Positions 26,228 to 33,161 of a stretch of 60,722 nucleotides of DNA are shown here, piece after piece. The notes beneath the pieces are model-generated. The model did no database searches and was not told the DNA's origin. It was given only the letters and a program-made list of their open reading frames with translations. Made by a program: the position numbers and the translations under genes. Source of the DNA: an uncultured Oscillospiraceae bacterium (GTDB lineage Bacteria; Bacillota; Clostridia; Oscillospirales; Oscillospiraceae); contig CALWWW010000014.1 of NCBI GenBank assembly GCA_944385365.1, positions 1 through 60,722 on the forward strand, read 5' to 3'. Position 1 is the stretch's first letter; each line of letters starts with the position of its first letter.

Positions 26228-26242
26228 TTAGTTATGGCTAAC
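26228..26242. promoter_or_regulatory. Possible DtxR/IdeR-type palindrome
   Basis: TTAG-TTATGG-CTAAC, a short dyad resembling the TTAGGTTAGGCTAACCTAA class of iron-repressor sites, about 55 bases upstream of the siderophore operon -35. Confidence 0.35.
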
Positions 26243-26356
26243 TTATTGGGGAGATTCACGAAGCAGCGGAAAGAAATGGGAGGTTTTCTGCAAGGGAATT
26301 GTATGATAAATGTAACGGCCCTGTGAACTGCAATCTGTCTGTCATCGATAGGAGGG

Positions 26357-26595
26357 ACGCAAGAAGGCCGCCGTCCGCCACCCCGGATGGGGTGGGGACG
26401 GCGGCCTTACGGCTTCGCCGTGGGATTGCGCCATCTGCGGATGGCGCTTTGGGACGATTGGGGAGTTCGCGCCGTGCGCGGCGCGGGTGTTTCGCCCGTT
26501 GCAGCGGGCGGGTATTTCGCGCCTTGCGAGGCGCGACCGGGGGCGCTGCCCCCTGGACCCCTGCGATTTTTTGAAAAAAATCGAGTAAAACTTTT
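26357..26595 (+). repeat. Structured interspersed repeat, copy B
   Basis: Second full copy of the multi-hairpin repeat seen at 22085-22330, in the same orientation and again ending at the stop of a minus-strand iron gene (the feo operon). Hairpins are kept where bases differ: the copy A loop stem cgcccgc/gcgggcg is cgcccgt/gcgggcg-type with a matching change inside (ttgcag for ctgcgg), and agaggc-cct-gcctct is replaced by gggggc-gct-gccccc. Confidence 0.9.
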
Positions 26596-26737
26596 AACGT
26601 TTTTCCTTTTTCTCACAATGGCACATATGGGAACAGCCTTTACAACTGCCGCAGCAGCCCCGACCGGGGCGGCGGATCAGCACAAAGAGCAGCCAGCCCA
26701 CCACCAGAGCCACCAGGAGCCAGTCCAGCCACGTCAC
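26594..26737 (-). CDS. FeoB-associated Cys-rich membrane peptide
   Basis: A 47-residue peptide that follows feoB in many Firmicutes. It has one membrane helix (WLDWLLVALVVGWLLFVL, about residues 3-20), a short basic segment, and a cytoplasmic-type tail with CCGSCKGC and CHC, likely to bind Fe2+ or assist its transfer. The start is a GTG overlapping the feoB stop (GTGA). The stop lies at the edge of the repeat copy B. Function is inferred from the family and position. Confidence 0.85.
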   Translation of the reverse strand: MTWLDWLLVALVVGWLLFVLIRRPGRGCCGSCKGCSHMCHCEKKEKR

Positions 26738-28737
26738 AGGACCAACCCCACAATCTGATAGACCACAAAGGCCACAATCCAGGCGATGACACATTGCACC
26801 ACCACAAACAGCAGCGCATCCAGGCGGCTCAGCTCTTTACGGACCGCGCCGATGGCGGCCACGCAGGGCGTATACAGCAGCGTAAAGGCCAGGAAGCTGA
26901 TGGCCGTTTTGGTGGTGAACAGCGCGCCCAGATTGGCCGCCAGGGTGGCCACCGTGGTGCCGGTCAGGACGCTGAGGGTGCTGACCACGGCCTCCTTGGC
27001 CGTCAGGCCCACCACCAGCGCCGAAGCCACCCGCCAGTCACCGAAGCCCAGGGGCGCCAGGATGGGGGAGAGCAGACGGCCCAGACCGGCCATCAGGCTG
27101 GTGCTGCTGTCCTCCACCACATTGAGCCGGGTGTCAAAGGTCTGCAAAAACCAGATGACAATGGTAGCCACAAAAATCACCGTAAATGCCTTCTGGAGGA
27201 AATCTCTGGCCTTTTCCCACAGCAACAGCGCCACGCTCTTGGCCGAGGGGAACCGGTAGTTGGGCAGCTCCATGACAAAGGGAACGCTGTTGCCCCGGAA
27301 TGCCGTATGGTTGTACAGCAGGGCCACCAGCACGCCCACGGCCATGCCGCCCACATAGAGACAGATCATCACCAACGCCTGATAGTGCTGGAAAAAGGCC
27401 GCCACAAACACCGCGTAGATGGGAATTTTAGCCGAACAGCTCATAAAGGGCGTCAGGAACACGGTCATTTTCCGGTCCCGTTCCGAGGACAGCGTCCGGG
27501 TGGCCAGAATGGCCGGGACCGAGCAGCCGAAACCGATGAGCATGGGGACAATGCTGCGGCCCGACAGGCCGATTTTGCGCAGCAGCTTGTCCATGACGAA
27601 AGCCACACGGGCCATATAGCCGGTGTCTTCCAGAATGGACAGGAAGAAAAACAGTACCACAATCAGGGGCAGGAAGCTGAGCACGCTGCCCACACCGGCA
27701 AAGACGCCGTCAATCAGCAGGGAGTGGACCACCGGATTGATGCCGTAGGCCGTCAATCCCTTGTCGGCCTGGGCAATGAGCCAATCGATGCCCGCCGCCA
27801 GTCCGTCGGACAGGAATGTGCCCACGGGGCCGAAGGTGATGTAAAAGATGAAGAACATAATCCCAAGGAAAATGGGAATGGCGAAAATCCGGTGGGTCAA
27901 AACGCTGTCGATGCGCTCGCTGCGCTTGTGCTCCCGGCTTTCCTGACATTTCACTACCGTGTCCCGGCAGACCTTTTCGATGAAAGCATAGCGCATATCA
28001 GCCAATGCCGCGTTGCGGTCCAGGCCCCGCTCGTGCTCCATCTCACTGATGCTGTGTTCGATCAGCTCCTGTTCGTTGGTGTTGATGTCCAGCCGCCGCA
28101 GAATGTCCTCGTCGCCCTCAATGAGCTTGGTGGCGGCGAATCGGGGACAGATGCCCGCCAGCTGGGCATGGTCCTCGATGACATGGCTGACGGCGTGGAT
28201 ACAGCGGTGGACGGGGCCGGGGTCGCAGAAATCGCCCACCGCTGGGGGAATCCGCTTTTTGGCCACGGACAGGGCCTGCACAATGAGTTCATCGATGCCC
28301 TCGTTTTTGGCGGCGCTGATGGGGACCACGGGGATGCCCAGCCGTTCGGCAAGCTCCTTGGTGTGGATGGTGCCGCCGTTGCTGCGGACTTCGTCCATCA
28401 TGTTCAGGGCCAGCACCGTGGGAATGCGCATTTCCAAAAGCTGCAACGAAAGATACAGATTCCGTTCCAGGTTGGTGCCGTCCACAATGTTGATGATGCC
28501 GTCGGGCTTCTGATTGAGGATGAAGTCCCGGGTCACGATTTCTTCGGCGGTGTAGGGCCGCAGGGAGTAGATGCCCGGCAGGTCCACCACTTCCACGTCT
28601 TTCTGGCCCCGGACGGCGCCGGCTTTCTGGTCCACGGTGACGCCGGGGAAGTTGCCCACGTGCTGATTGGAGCCGGTGAGCTGGTTGAACAGTGTGGTCT
28701 TGCCGCAATTCTGATTGCCGACCAGTGCGAAAATCAT
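26734..28737 (-). CDS. feoB: Ferrous iron transporter B
   Basis: Fe2+ uptake permease of 667 aa. The N-terminal G domain has G1 GNQNCGKTT, G3 DLPGIYSL and G4 LNMMDE, followed by a helical regulator domain (about 165-265). The membrane part has two Gate motifs with conserved Cys (FGCSVPAI and FMSCSAKIPIY) and about eight helices. It is encoded between feoA and the Cys-rich peptide with four-base overlaps at both ends, so the three are translated together. This system takes up ferrous iron under anoxic conditions, complementing the siderophore transporter next door. Confidence 0.97.
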   Translation of the reverse strand: MIFALVGNQNCGKTTLFNQLTGSNQHVGNFPGVTVDQKAGAVRGQKDVEVVDLPGIYSLRPYTAEEIVTRDFILNQKPDGIINIVDGTNLERNLYLSLQLLEMRIPTVLALNMMDEVRSNGGTIHTKELAERLGIPVVPISAAKNEGIDELIVQALSVAKKRIPPAVGDFCDPGPVHRCIHAVSHVIEDHAQLAGICPRFAATKLIEGDEDILRRLDINTNEQELIEHSISEMEHERGLDRNAALADMRYAFIEKVCRDTVVKCQESREHKRSERIDSVLTHRIFAIPIFLGIMFFIFYITFGPVGTFLSDGLAAGIDWLIAQADKGLTAYGINPVVHSLLIDGVFAGVGSVLSFLPLIVVLFFFLSILEDTGYMARVAFVMDKLLRKIGLSGRSIVPMLIGFGCSVPAILATRTLSSERDRKMTVFLTPFMSCSAKIPIYAVFVAAFFQHYQALVMICLYVGGMAVGVLVALLYNHTAFRGNSVPFVMELPNYRFPSAKSVALLLWEKARDFLQKAFTVIFVATIVIWFLQTFDTRLNVVEDSSTSLMAGLGRLLSPILAPLGFGDWRVASALVVGLTAKEAVVSTLSVLTGTTVATLAANLGALFTTKTAISFLAFTLLYTPCVAAIGAVRKELSRLDALLFVVVQCVIAWIVAFVVYQIVGLVL

Positions 28738-28970
28738 TGGGCTGCCTCCTTCTGCTCCACCGTGATGTTGGCGGCGTCGGCCTTGCGGAGCGTCAGCTCA
28801 TAGCCCCGGAGCCGCAGCTCCATGGGGTCCCCCATGGGGGCCACCTTCCGCACCGTCACGGCGGTGCCGGGAATCAGTCCCATATCCAATAAGCGGCAGC
28901 GCAGGGGGCTTTCCCCGCCCACGGCCGTTATGGTACCGCTCTGCCCCACGGGCAGTTGATCCAATGTCAT
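28734..28970 (-). CDS. feoA: Ferrous iron transport protein A
   Basis: An SH3-like cytoplasmic protein of 78 aa required for FeoB function. The pattern MTLDQLPVGQSGTITAVGGESPLRCRLLDMGLIPGTAV and the closing LRGYELTLRKADAANI are typical. It is first gene of feoA-feoB-Cys-rich operon and overlaps feoB (ATGA). Confidence 0.95.
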   Translation of the reverse strand: MTLDQLPVGQSGTITAVGGESPLRCRLLDMGLIPGTAVTVRKVAPMGDPMELRLRGYELTLRKADAANITVEQKEAAQ

Positions 28971-29030
28971 GGTATCACCTCTGTTGTCTCACAAATCCCG
29001 GCGGTTTGCCGGAACAAACTTTACGGTAAT

Positions 29031-29059
29031 AGAGTACTGCCGGCGGGGGCGAATGTCAA
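29031..29059 (-). promoter_or_regulatory. Promoter of the feo operon
   Basis: Minus strand: -35 TTGACA (29054-29059), a 17-base spacer, -10 TACTCT (29031-29036). Confidence 0.65.
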
Positions 29060-29083
29060 GAAAATTCGTGGAATTTCCTCCGG

Positions 29084-29112
29084 TGGACAGGGTGGAAAAA
29101 CCGTGCTACAAT
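29084..29112 (+). promoter_or_regulatory. Promoter of the racemase-greA-dus unit
   Basis: -35 TGGACA (29084-29089), a 17-base spacer, -10 TACAAT (29107-29112), 37 bases before the ATG at 29150. Confidence 0.65.
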
Positions 29113-29149
29113 GATGCAATACGCAACGATACCCAGGAGGCGCACAATC

Positions 29150-29854
29150 ATGAAAACCATTGGCATTTTGGGCGGCATGGGACCCCTTGCCACGGCGGAC
29201 CTTTTCCGTAAAATCGTCCTGCTCACCGACGCCCACAGCGACAACGAACACATCCGCGTTTACATCGACAGCAACAGCGCCATTCCCGACCGGACTGCCG
29301 CCATCCTGCACGGCGGGCCCGACCCGGTGCCGGAAATGGCCGACGCTTTGCGCCATCTGGAAACATGCGGCGCGGATTGCATTCTGATGCCCTGCAACAC
29401 GGCCCACCATTTTCTGCCCCGGCTGCAAGCTATGACGGACATCCCGTTCCTCAGTATGCTGGAGGCCACGGCCAAAGCCTGTGCGGAGCGGTTCCTAGGC
29501 CGGACTGCCGGTATCCTGGCCACACGGGGGACTCTGGAGACGGGCCTGTACACCCAGGCGCTGGAGCGGGCGGGCGTTGTCAGTTTGATGCCCGACGAGA
29601 CGGGCAAAGACGCTTTAATGAAGGTCATCTATGACGGCGTCAAGGCGGGCCGGGACCTGTCGCCCATGGCCCCGGCTCTATTGGACACCCTGGACCGCAT
29701 GAGACAGCAGGGAGCGGGCTATTTTATTTTGGGCTGTACGGAACTGCCCCTGGTCCGGCAGATGTTGAATCTGCCCGGCGATTTTATTGACCCCACGGCG
29801 GAGCTGGCCAAGGCGGCCATCCGCTTTTGCGGCGGTACCATCAAGGAGGATTGA
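29150..29854 (+). CDS. Aspartate/glutamate racemase family protein
   Basis: PLP-independent amino-acid racemase, 234 aa, of the aspartate racemase group. The two catalytic cysteines are in MPCNTAHHF and LGCTELPL, one in each half of the pseudo-symmetrical fold, and the N-terminal GILGGMGPLAT motif is typical. It probably makes D-aspartate, used for peptidoglycan or other wall polymers; glutamate specificity is less likely from the motif set. The ATG at 29150 follows AGGAGG (29135-29140). It is first gene of a three-gene run with a GreA-like factor and a tRNA-modifying enzyme. Confidence 0.9.
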   Translation: MKTIGILGGMGPLATADLFRKIVLLTDAHSDNEHIRVYIDSNSAIPDRTAAILHGGPDPVPEMADALRHLETCGADCILMPCNTAHHFLPRLQAMTDIPFLSMLEATAKACAERFLGRTAGILATRGTLETGLYTQALERAGVVSLMPDETGKDALMKVIYDGVKAGRDLSPMAPALLDTLDRMRQQGAGYFILGCTELPLVRQMLNLPGDFIDPTAELAKAAIRFCGGTIKED

Positions 29855-29857
29855 ACC

Positions 29858-30364
29858 ATGCACGACGAATTGACGGCGGTGGATATTCAGAAAATGAAGG
29901 AGGAGCTGGAATACCGCTCCAATGTTCTGCGCCATAAGATCATCGAGGACGTCCAGACGGCCCGGGCCTTCGGCGACCTCAGCGAAAATTTTGAGTACAA
30001 GGCGGCCAAGCAGGAAAAGCGCCGCAACGACAGCCGCATCCGCTATTTGGAGCGGATGATCAAGACGGCCCACGTCATCGACGGCACGGTGACCGACGAG
30101 GGCACCGTGGGCCTCTTTGACAAAGTCACCATTTATATGGAGGAGGACGACGAGGAAGAGGTCATCCAGCTGGTGACCACCCTGCGCCAGAACCCCCTCA
30201 AGGGCCTCATCAGCAAGGAATCGCCGGTGGGCAAGGCGGTGCTGGGCCACAAGATCGGTGACCGGGTCAAAGTGGAGGTCAACGCCGATTACAGCTACTA
30301 TGTGGAAATTCGGGCCATTGAAAAGGGCCAGGACGACGATTCCATGGAGATCAGCCGCTATTGA
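29858..30364 (+). CDS. greA: GreA/GreB family transcription elongation factor
   Basis: A 168-residue factor that rescues backtracked RNA polymerase. The N-terminal coiled coil (about residues 8-80) carries the acidic tip in GDLSENFEYKAAK, which chelates the catalytic metal in the polymerase. A C-terminal FKBP-like domain follows (SPVGKAVLGHKIGDRVKVEV). It is slightly longer than typical GreA because of an acidic insert EEDDEEEV near residue 95. It starts 3 bases after the racemase stop and ends overlapping the next gene by one base. A second GreA copy elsewhere in the genome is possible. Confidence 0.88.
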   Translation: MHDELTAVDIQKMKEELEYRSNVLRHKIIEDVQTARAFGDLSENFEYKAAKQEKRRNDSRIRYLERMIKTAHVIDGTVTDEGTVGLFDKVTIYMEEDDEEEVIQLVTTLRQNPLKGLISKESPVGKAVLGHKIGDRVKVEVNADYSYYVEIRAIEKGQDDDSMEISRY

Positions 30365-31323
30365 TGAAACGCTTTGACTTCGCCCCCATGGAGGGCGTCA
30401 CCGACGCGGCGTACCGCAATCTGCACCATAAAATCTTCGGGGGTGTGGACCGCTATTGGATGCCTTTCTGGTCGCCCACCCAGGAACATACCATCACGCC
30501 GCGGGTCCGGCGGGATATTCTGCCGGAGTACAACGGCCATACGCCGGTGGTGCCCCAAATTCTCACCAAATCGGCGGTGGATTTTTTGTGGGCCGCCGGT
30601 GTTCTGGCCGACCACGGCTATCCGGAGGTCAATCTGAATCTGGGCTGTCCCTCGGGTACCGTGACCGCCAAGGGCAAGGGCTCGGGCTTCCTGGGCCGTC
30701 TGCCGGAATTGGAGAACTTCCTGGATACGATTTTTGCACAGTGTCCTGTGAAAATCTCCATCAAAACCCGTATGGGCGTCAAATCGCCGGAGGAATTCGG
30801 CCCCGTTCTGGACCTGCTGACCCGGTACCCCATGACGGAACTGACGGTCCACCCACGCATTACAACCGACATGTACCGCCATCCGGTGCGGCCCGAGGGC
30901 TTTGCCATGGCGCTGGAGCGCTGCACCTGTCCGGTGATCTGCAATGGCGACCTGAAAACCGTGGACGATTGCCGCGCCGCTGTGGAACGGTATCCCACCG
31001 CCGCCGGATTTATGGCGGGCCGGGGATTTCTGGCCGACCCGGCCATGGGCCGGAGACTGCGGGGCGGCGGCCCCATCACACGGGAGGAGCTGCGGCAGTT
31101 CAATGAAGAACTGTTCGACGGCTACGAGGTGTCCTTCGGCGGACCCGGCAACGCCATGCTGCGCATGAAGGCCCACTGGCGGTATCTGATTCTGCTGCTG
31201 GACGAGAACAAAAAGCTGGCCAAGCAGCTGCGGAAATCCTCGGACCCCAGGGAGTTCCGGGACTTGTCCCGGCTGGCCATCGATACCCTGCCCATGCGGG
31301 AGACACCGCAAATTGACTGGTAA
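30364..31323 (+). CDS. tRNA-dihydrouridine synthase
   Basis: FMN-dependent Dus enzyme of 319 aa reducing uridine to dihydrouridine in tRNA D-loops. Visible motifs are FAPMEGVTDAAYR at the N-terminus, LNLGCPSGTVTAKGKGSGFLG with the catalytic Cys, ISIKTRMGV, LTVHPRI (where many family members have HxR) and VICNGDLKTV plus MAGRGFLADP for FMN phosphate binding. The start is the ATG of TGATG overlapping the greA stop, so translation is coupled. A bidirectional terminator follows at once. Confidence 0.93.
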   Translation: MKRFDFAPMEGVTDAAYRNLHHKIFGGVDRYWMPFWSPTQEHTITPRVRRDILPEYNGHTPVVPQILTKSAVDFLWAAGVLADHGYPEVNLNLGCPSGTVTAKGKGSGFLGRLPELENFLDTIFAQCPVKISIKTRMGVKSPEEFGPVLDLLTRYPMTELTVHPRITTDMYRHPVRPEGFAMALERCTCPVICNGDLKTVDDCRAAVERYPTAAGFMAGRGFLADPAMGRRLRGGGPITREELRQFNEELFDGYEVSFGGPGNAMLRMKAHWRYLILLLDENKKLAKQLRKSSDPREFRDLSRLAIDTLPMRETPQIDW

Positions 31324-31328
31324 AGACA

Positions 31329-31366
31329 AAAAATATCCCGGATGCTGCGGCATCCGGGATATTTTT
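31329..31366. terminator. Bidirectional terminator
   Basis: A perfect 17-base stem (aaaaatatcccggatgc with gcatccgggatattttt, loop tgcg) lies between the convergent dus and ribbon-helix-helix genes; the stop codon of the latter overlaps its edge. Confidence 0.92.
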
Positions 31367-31523
31367 ACGCCTTTTTCTGTTGCTCCAGCTTTGCCACGTG
31401 CTCTTTTAATGTCACATTGATGTACTGGGACAGGGAGCGGTCGCAGTCCTCAGCTAGAACCCGCAGCTTGGCAATCAAATCTTCATCCAAAGTCAGACTA
31501 ACCTTTTGCTTCAACGGTTTCAT
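31365..31523 (-). CDS. Small ribbon-helix-helix protein
   Basis: A 52-residue protein that begins MKPLKQKVSLTLDEDLIAKL and continues into RVLAEDCDRSLSQYINVTLKEH. This is the ribbon-helix-helix pattern: a basic beta strand, a first helix with a hydrophobic core, the turn RSLSQYI and a second helix. Such proteins are usually DNA-binding repressors of plasmid or antitoxin type. No toxin gene is adjacent. An AAGGGG site precedes the ATG. A 13-base-arm palindrome (31549-31579) lies 26 bases upstream and may be its operator. Confidence 0.82.
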   Translation of the reverse strand: MKPLKQKVSLTLDEDLIAKLRVLAEDCDRSLSQYINVTLKEHVAKLEQQKKA

Positions 31524-31548
31524 AAGCGTACACCCCTTTGTGTAATTT

Positions 31549-31579
31549 TAGCCCTGGATTTCAAAAAAATCCAGGGCTA
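31549..31579. promoter_or_regulatory. Perfect palindrome upstream of the RHH gene
   Basis: tagccctggattt and aaatccagggcta are separated by five bases (caaaa), giving 13-base perfect arms. Located 26 bases upstream of the RHH start codon. It could be an autoregulatory operator or a hairpin; the A/T loop gives no U-tract on either side. Confidence 0.6.
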
Positions 31580-31582
31580 TTG

Positions 31583-31640
31583 AAAGTTTTACTCGATTTT
31601 TTTCAAAAAATCGCAGGGGTTCGGGGGCAGAGCCCCCGAA
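31583..31640 (-). repeat. Partial inverted copy of the interspersed repeat (copy C)
   Basis: Reverse complement of the tail of copies A and B: aaagttttactcgattttttt, caaaaaatcgcaggggt and a cgggggc-aga-gcccccg hairpin. Only the last two hairpin modules are present. It lies ten bases beyond the guaB stop, so its hairpins may also serve as the end of the purine operon transcript. Confidence 0.8.
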
Positions 31641-31649
31641 AAAACCATC

Positions 31650-33140
31650 TTACTTCTTGAGAATCACGTCATGGTAGCCGCCCTCGACGATGGAGGTGGC
31701 GGACACCAGGGTGATGCGGGCGTCCCGCTGGAGCTGGGGAATGGTGACCGCACCGCAGTTGCACATGGTGGACTTGACCTTGTACATGCTCTTTTCCACG
31801 CCGTCATGGAGGGAACCGGCGTAGGTGACGTAGGAATCGACGCCCTCCTCGAAGCTGAGACCGGTCGCGCCGCCCAGGTCGTAGCGCTGCCAGTTGCGGG
31901 CGCGGTTGGAGCCCTCGCCCCAGTACTCCTTACGGTAGACGCCGTCCACCAGAACTTTGTTGGTGGGGCTTTCGTCGAAGCGGGCAAAGTAGCGGCCCAG
32001 CATCAGGAAGTCCGCGCCCATGGCCAGAGCCATGGTCATGTGGTAGTCATGGACAATGCCGCCGTCGGAGCAGATGGGCACATAGATGCCGGTCTTCTCG
32101 AAATACTCATCCCGGGCGGCAGCCACTTCAATCAGCGCCGTGGCCTGGCCGCGGCCGATGCCCTTCTGCTCACGGGTGATGCAGATGGAACCGCCGCCGA
32201 TGCCGACTTTCACGAAATCGGCTCCCGCCTCGGCCAGATAGAAGAAGCCCTCCCGGTCCACGACATTGCCCGCGCCCACCTTGACGGAGTCGCCGTAGTG
32301 CTCACGGATATAGTCGATGGTCCGCTTCTGCCAGATGGAGTGGCCCTCGGAGGAGTCGATGCACAGCACATGGGCACCGGCGTTCACCAGGGCGGGGACG
32401 CGCTCGGCAAAGTCGCGGGTGTTGATGCCCGCGCCCACCATATAGCGCTTGTTGCCGTCCTGAAGGCTCAGGGGATGGTCCTTGTGGTCGGCGTAGTCCT
32501 TGCGGAAGACGAAGTACATCAGATGGCCGTTGTCATCGATGATGGGCAGGGAGTTGAGCTTGTGCTCCCAGATGATGTCGTTGGCCTCCTTGAGGTTGGT
32601 GGAGGCGGGGGCAGTGATGAGCCGCTCAATGGGGGTCATGAAGTCCCGGACCGGGATATCCTCGGTCATGCGGGACACGCGGTAATCGCGGCCCGTGACC
32701 ACGCCCAGCAGCTTGCCGTTGGGGGTGCCGTCCTCGGTGACGGCCAGGGTGGAGTGGCCGCTGCGGCGGGTCATGGCCAGCACGTCGCCCAGGGTGTTGT
32801 CGGGGGTCACGTTGGAATCGCTGACGACGAAACCGGCCTTGTGGGCCTTGACCTTCTCCACCATGGCGGCTTCGCTCTCAATGGACTGGGAGCCGAAGAT
32901 AAAGGACATGCCGCCCTCCTTGGCCAGGGCTACGGCCAGGGTGTCATTGGACACGGACTGCATGATGGCGGAGACCAGGGGAATGTTCAGGCAGATGGGG
33001 CACTCCTCCTGGCCCTTGCGGTATTTGACCAGAGGGGTTTGCAGGCTGACGTTGGCGGGGATGCAGTCGGGGCCGGTGTAGCCGGGAATCAGCAGGTACT
33101 CGCTGAAGGTGCGGGACGGTTCGGGATAGTAATAAGCCAT
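31650..33140 (-). CDS. guaB: IMP dehydrogenase
   Basis: Converts IMP to XMP with NAD+, the first committed step to GMP, 496 aa. The TIM barrel is split by two CBS domains (about residues 100-225). The active-site loop [18 protein letters not shown] carries Cys320, and the phosphate loop and flap ([30 protein letters not shown]...[10 protein letters not shown]) are recognisable. It is the last gene of the purine operon, 21 bases after the purL stop, so GMP synthesis is co-transcribed with IMP synthesis. The ATG follows GGAGGAG. The loop reads GGGSIC where many family members have GPGSIC. Confidence 0.93.
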   Translation of the reverse strand: MAYYYPEPSRTFSEYLLIPGYTGPDCIPANVSLQTPLVKYRKGQEECPICLNIPLVSAIMQSVSNDTLAVALAKEGGMSFIFGSQSIESEAAMVEKVKAHKAGFVVSDSNVTPDNTLGDVLAMTRRSGHSTLAVTEDGTPNGKLLGVVTGRDYRVSRMTEDIPVRDFMTPIERLITAPASTNLKEANDIIWEHKLNSLPIIDDNGHLMYFVFRKDYADHKDHPLSLQDGNKRYMVGAGINTRDFAERVPALVNAGAHVLCIDSSEGHSIWQKRTIDYIREHYGDSVKVGAGNVVDREGFFYLAEAGADFVKVGIGGGSICITREQKGIGRGQATALIEVAAARDEYFEKTGIYVPICSDGGIVHDYHMTMALAMGADFLMLGRYFARFDESPTNKVLVDGVYRKEYWGEGSNRARNWQRYDLGGATGLSFEEGVDSYVTYAGSLHDGVEKSMYKVKSTMCNCGAVTIPQLQRDARITLVSATSIVEGGYHDVILKK

Positions 33141-33161
33141 GGGAAACTCCTCCTTATGAAA

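Noticed and set aside
22085-26595. The two repeat copies as ends of a composite transposon around the siderophore operon
   Set aside because: They are direct, not paired with a transposase, and each ends at a gene stop; a third partial copy lies elsewhere, so they fit a dispersed intergenic repeat better.
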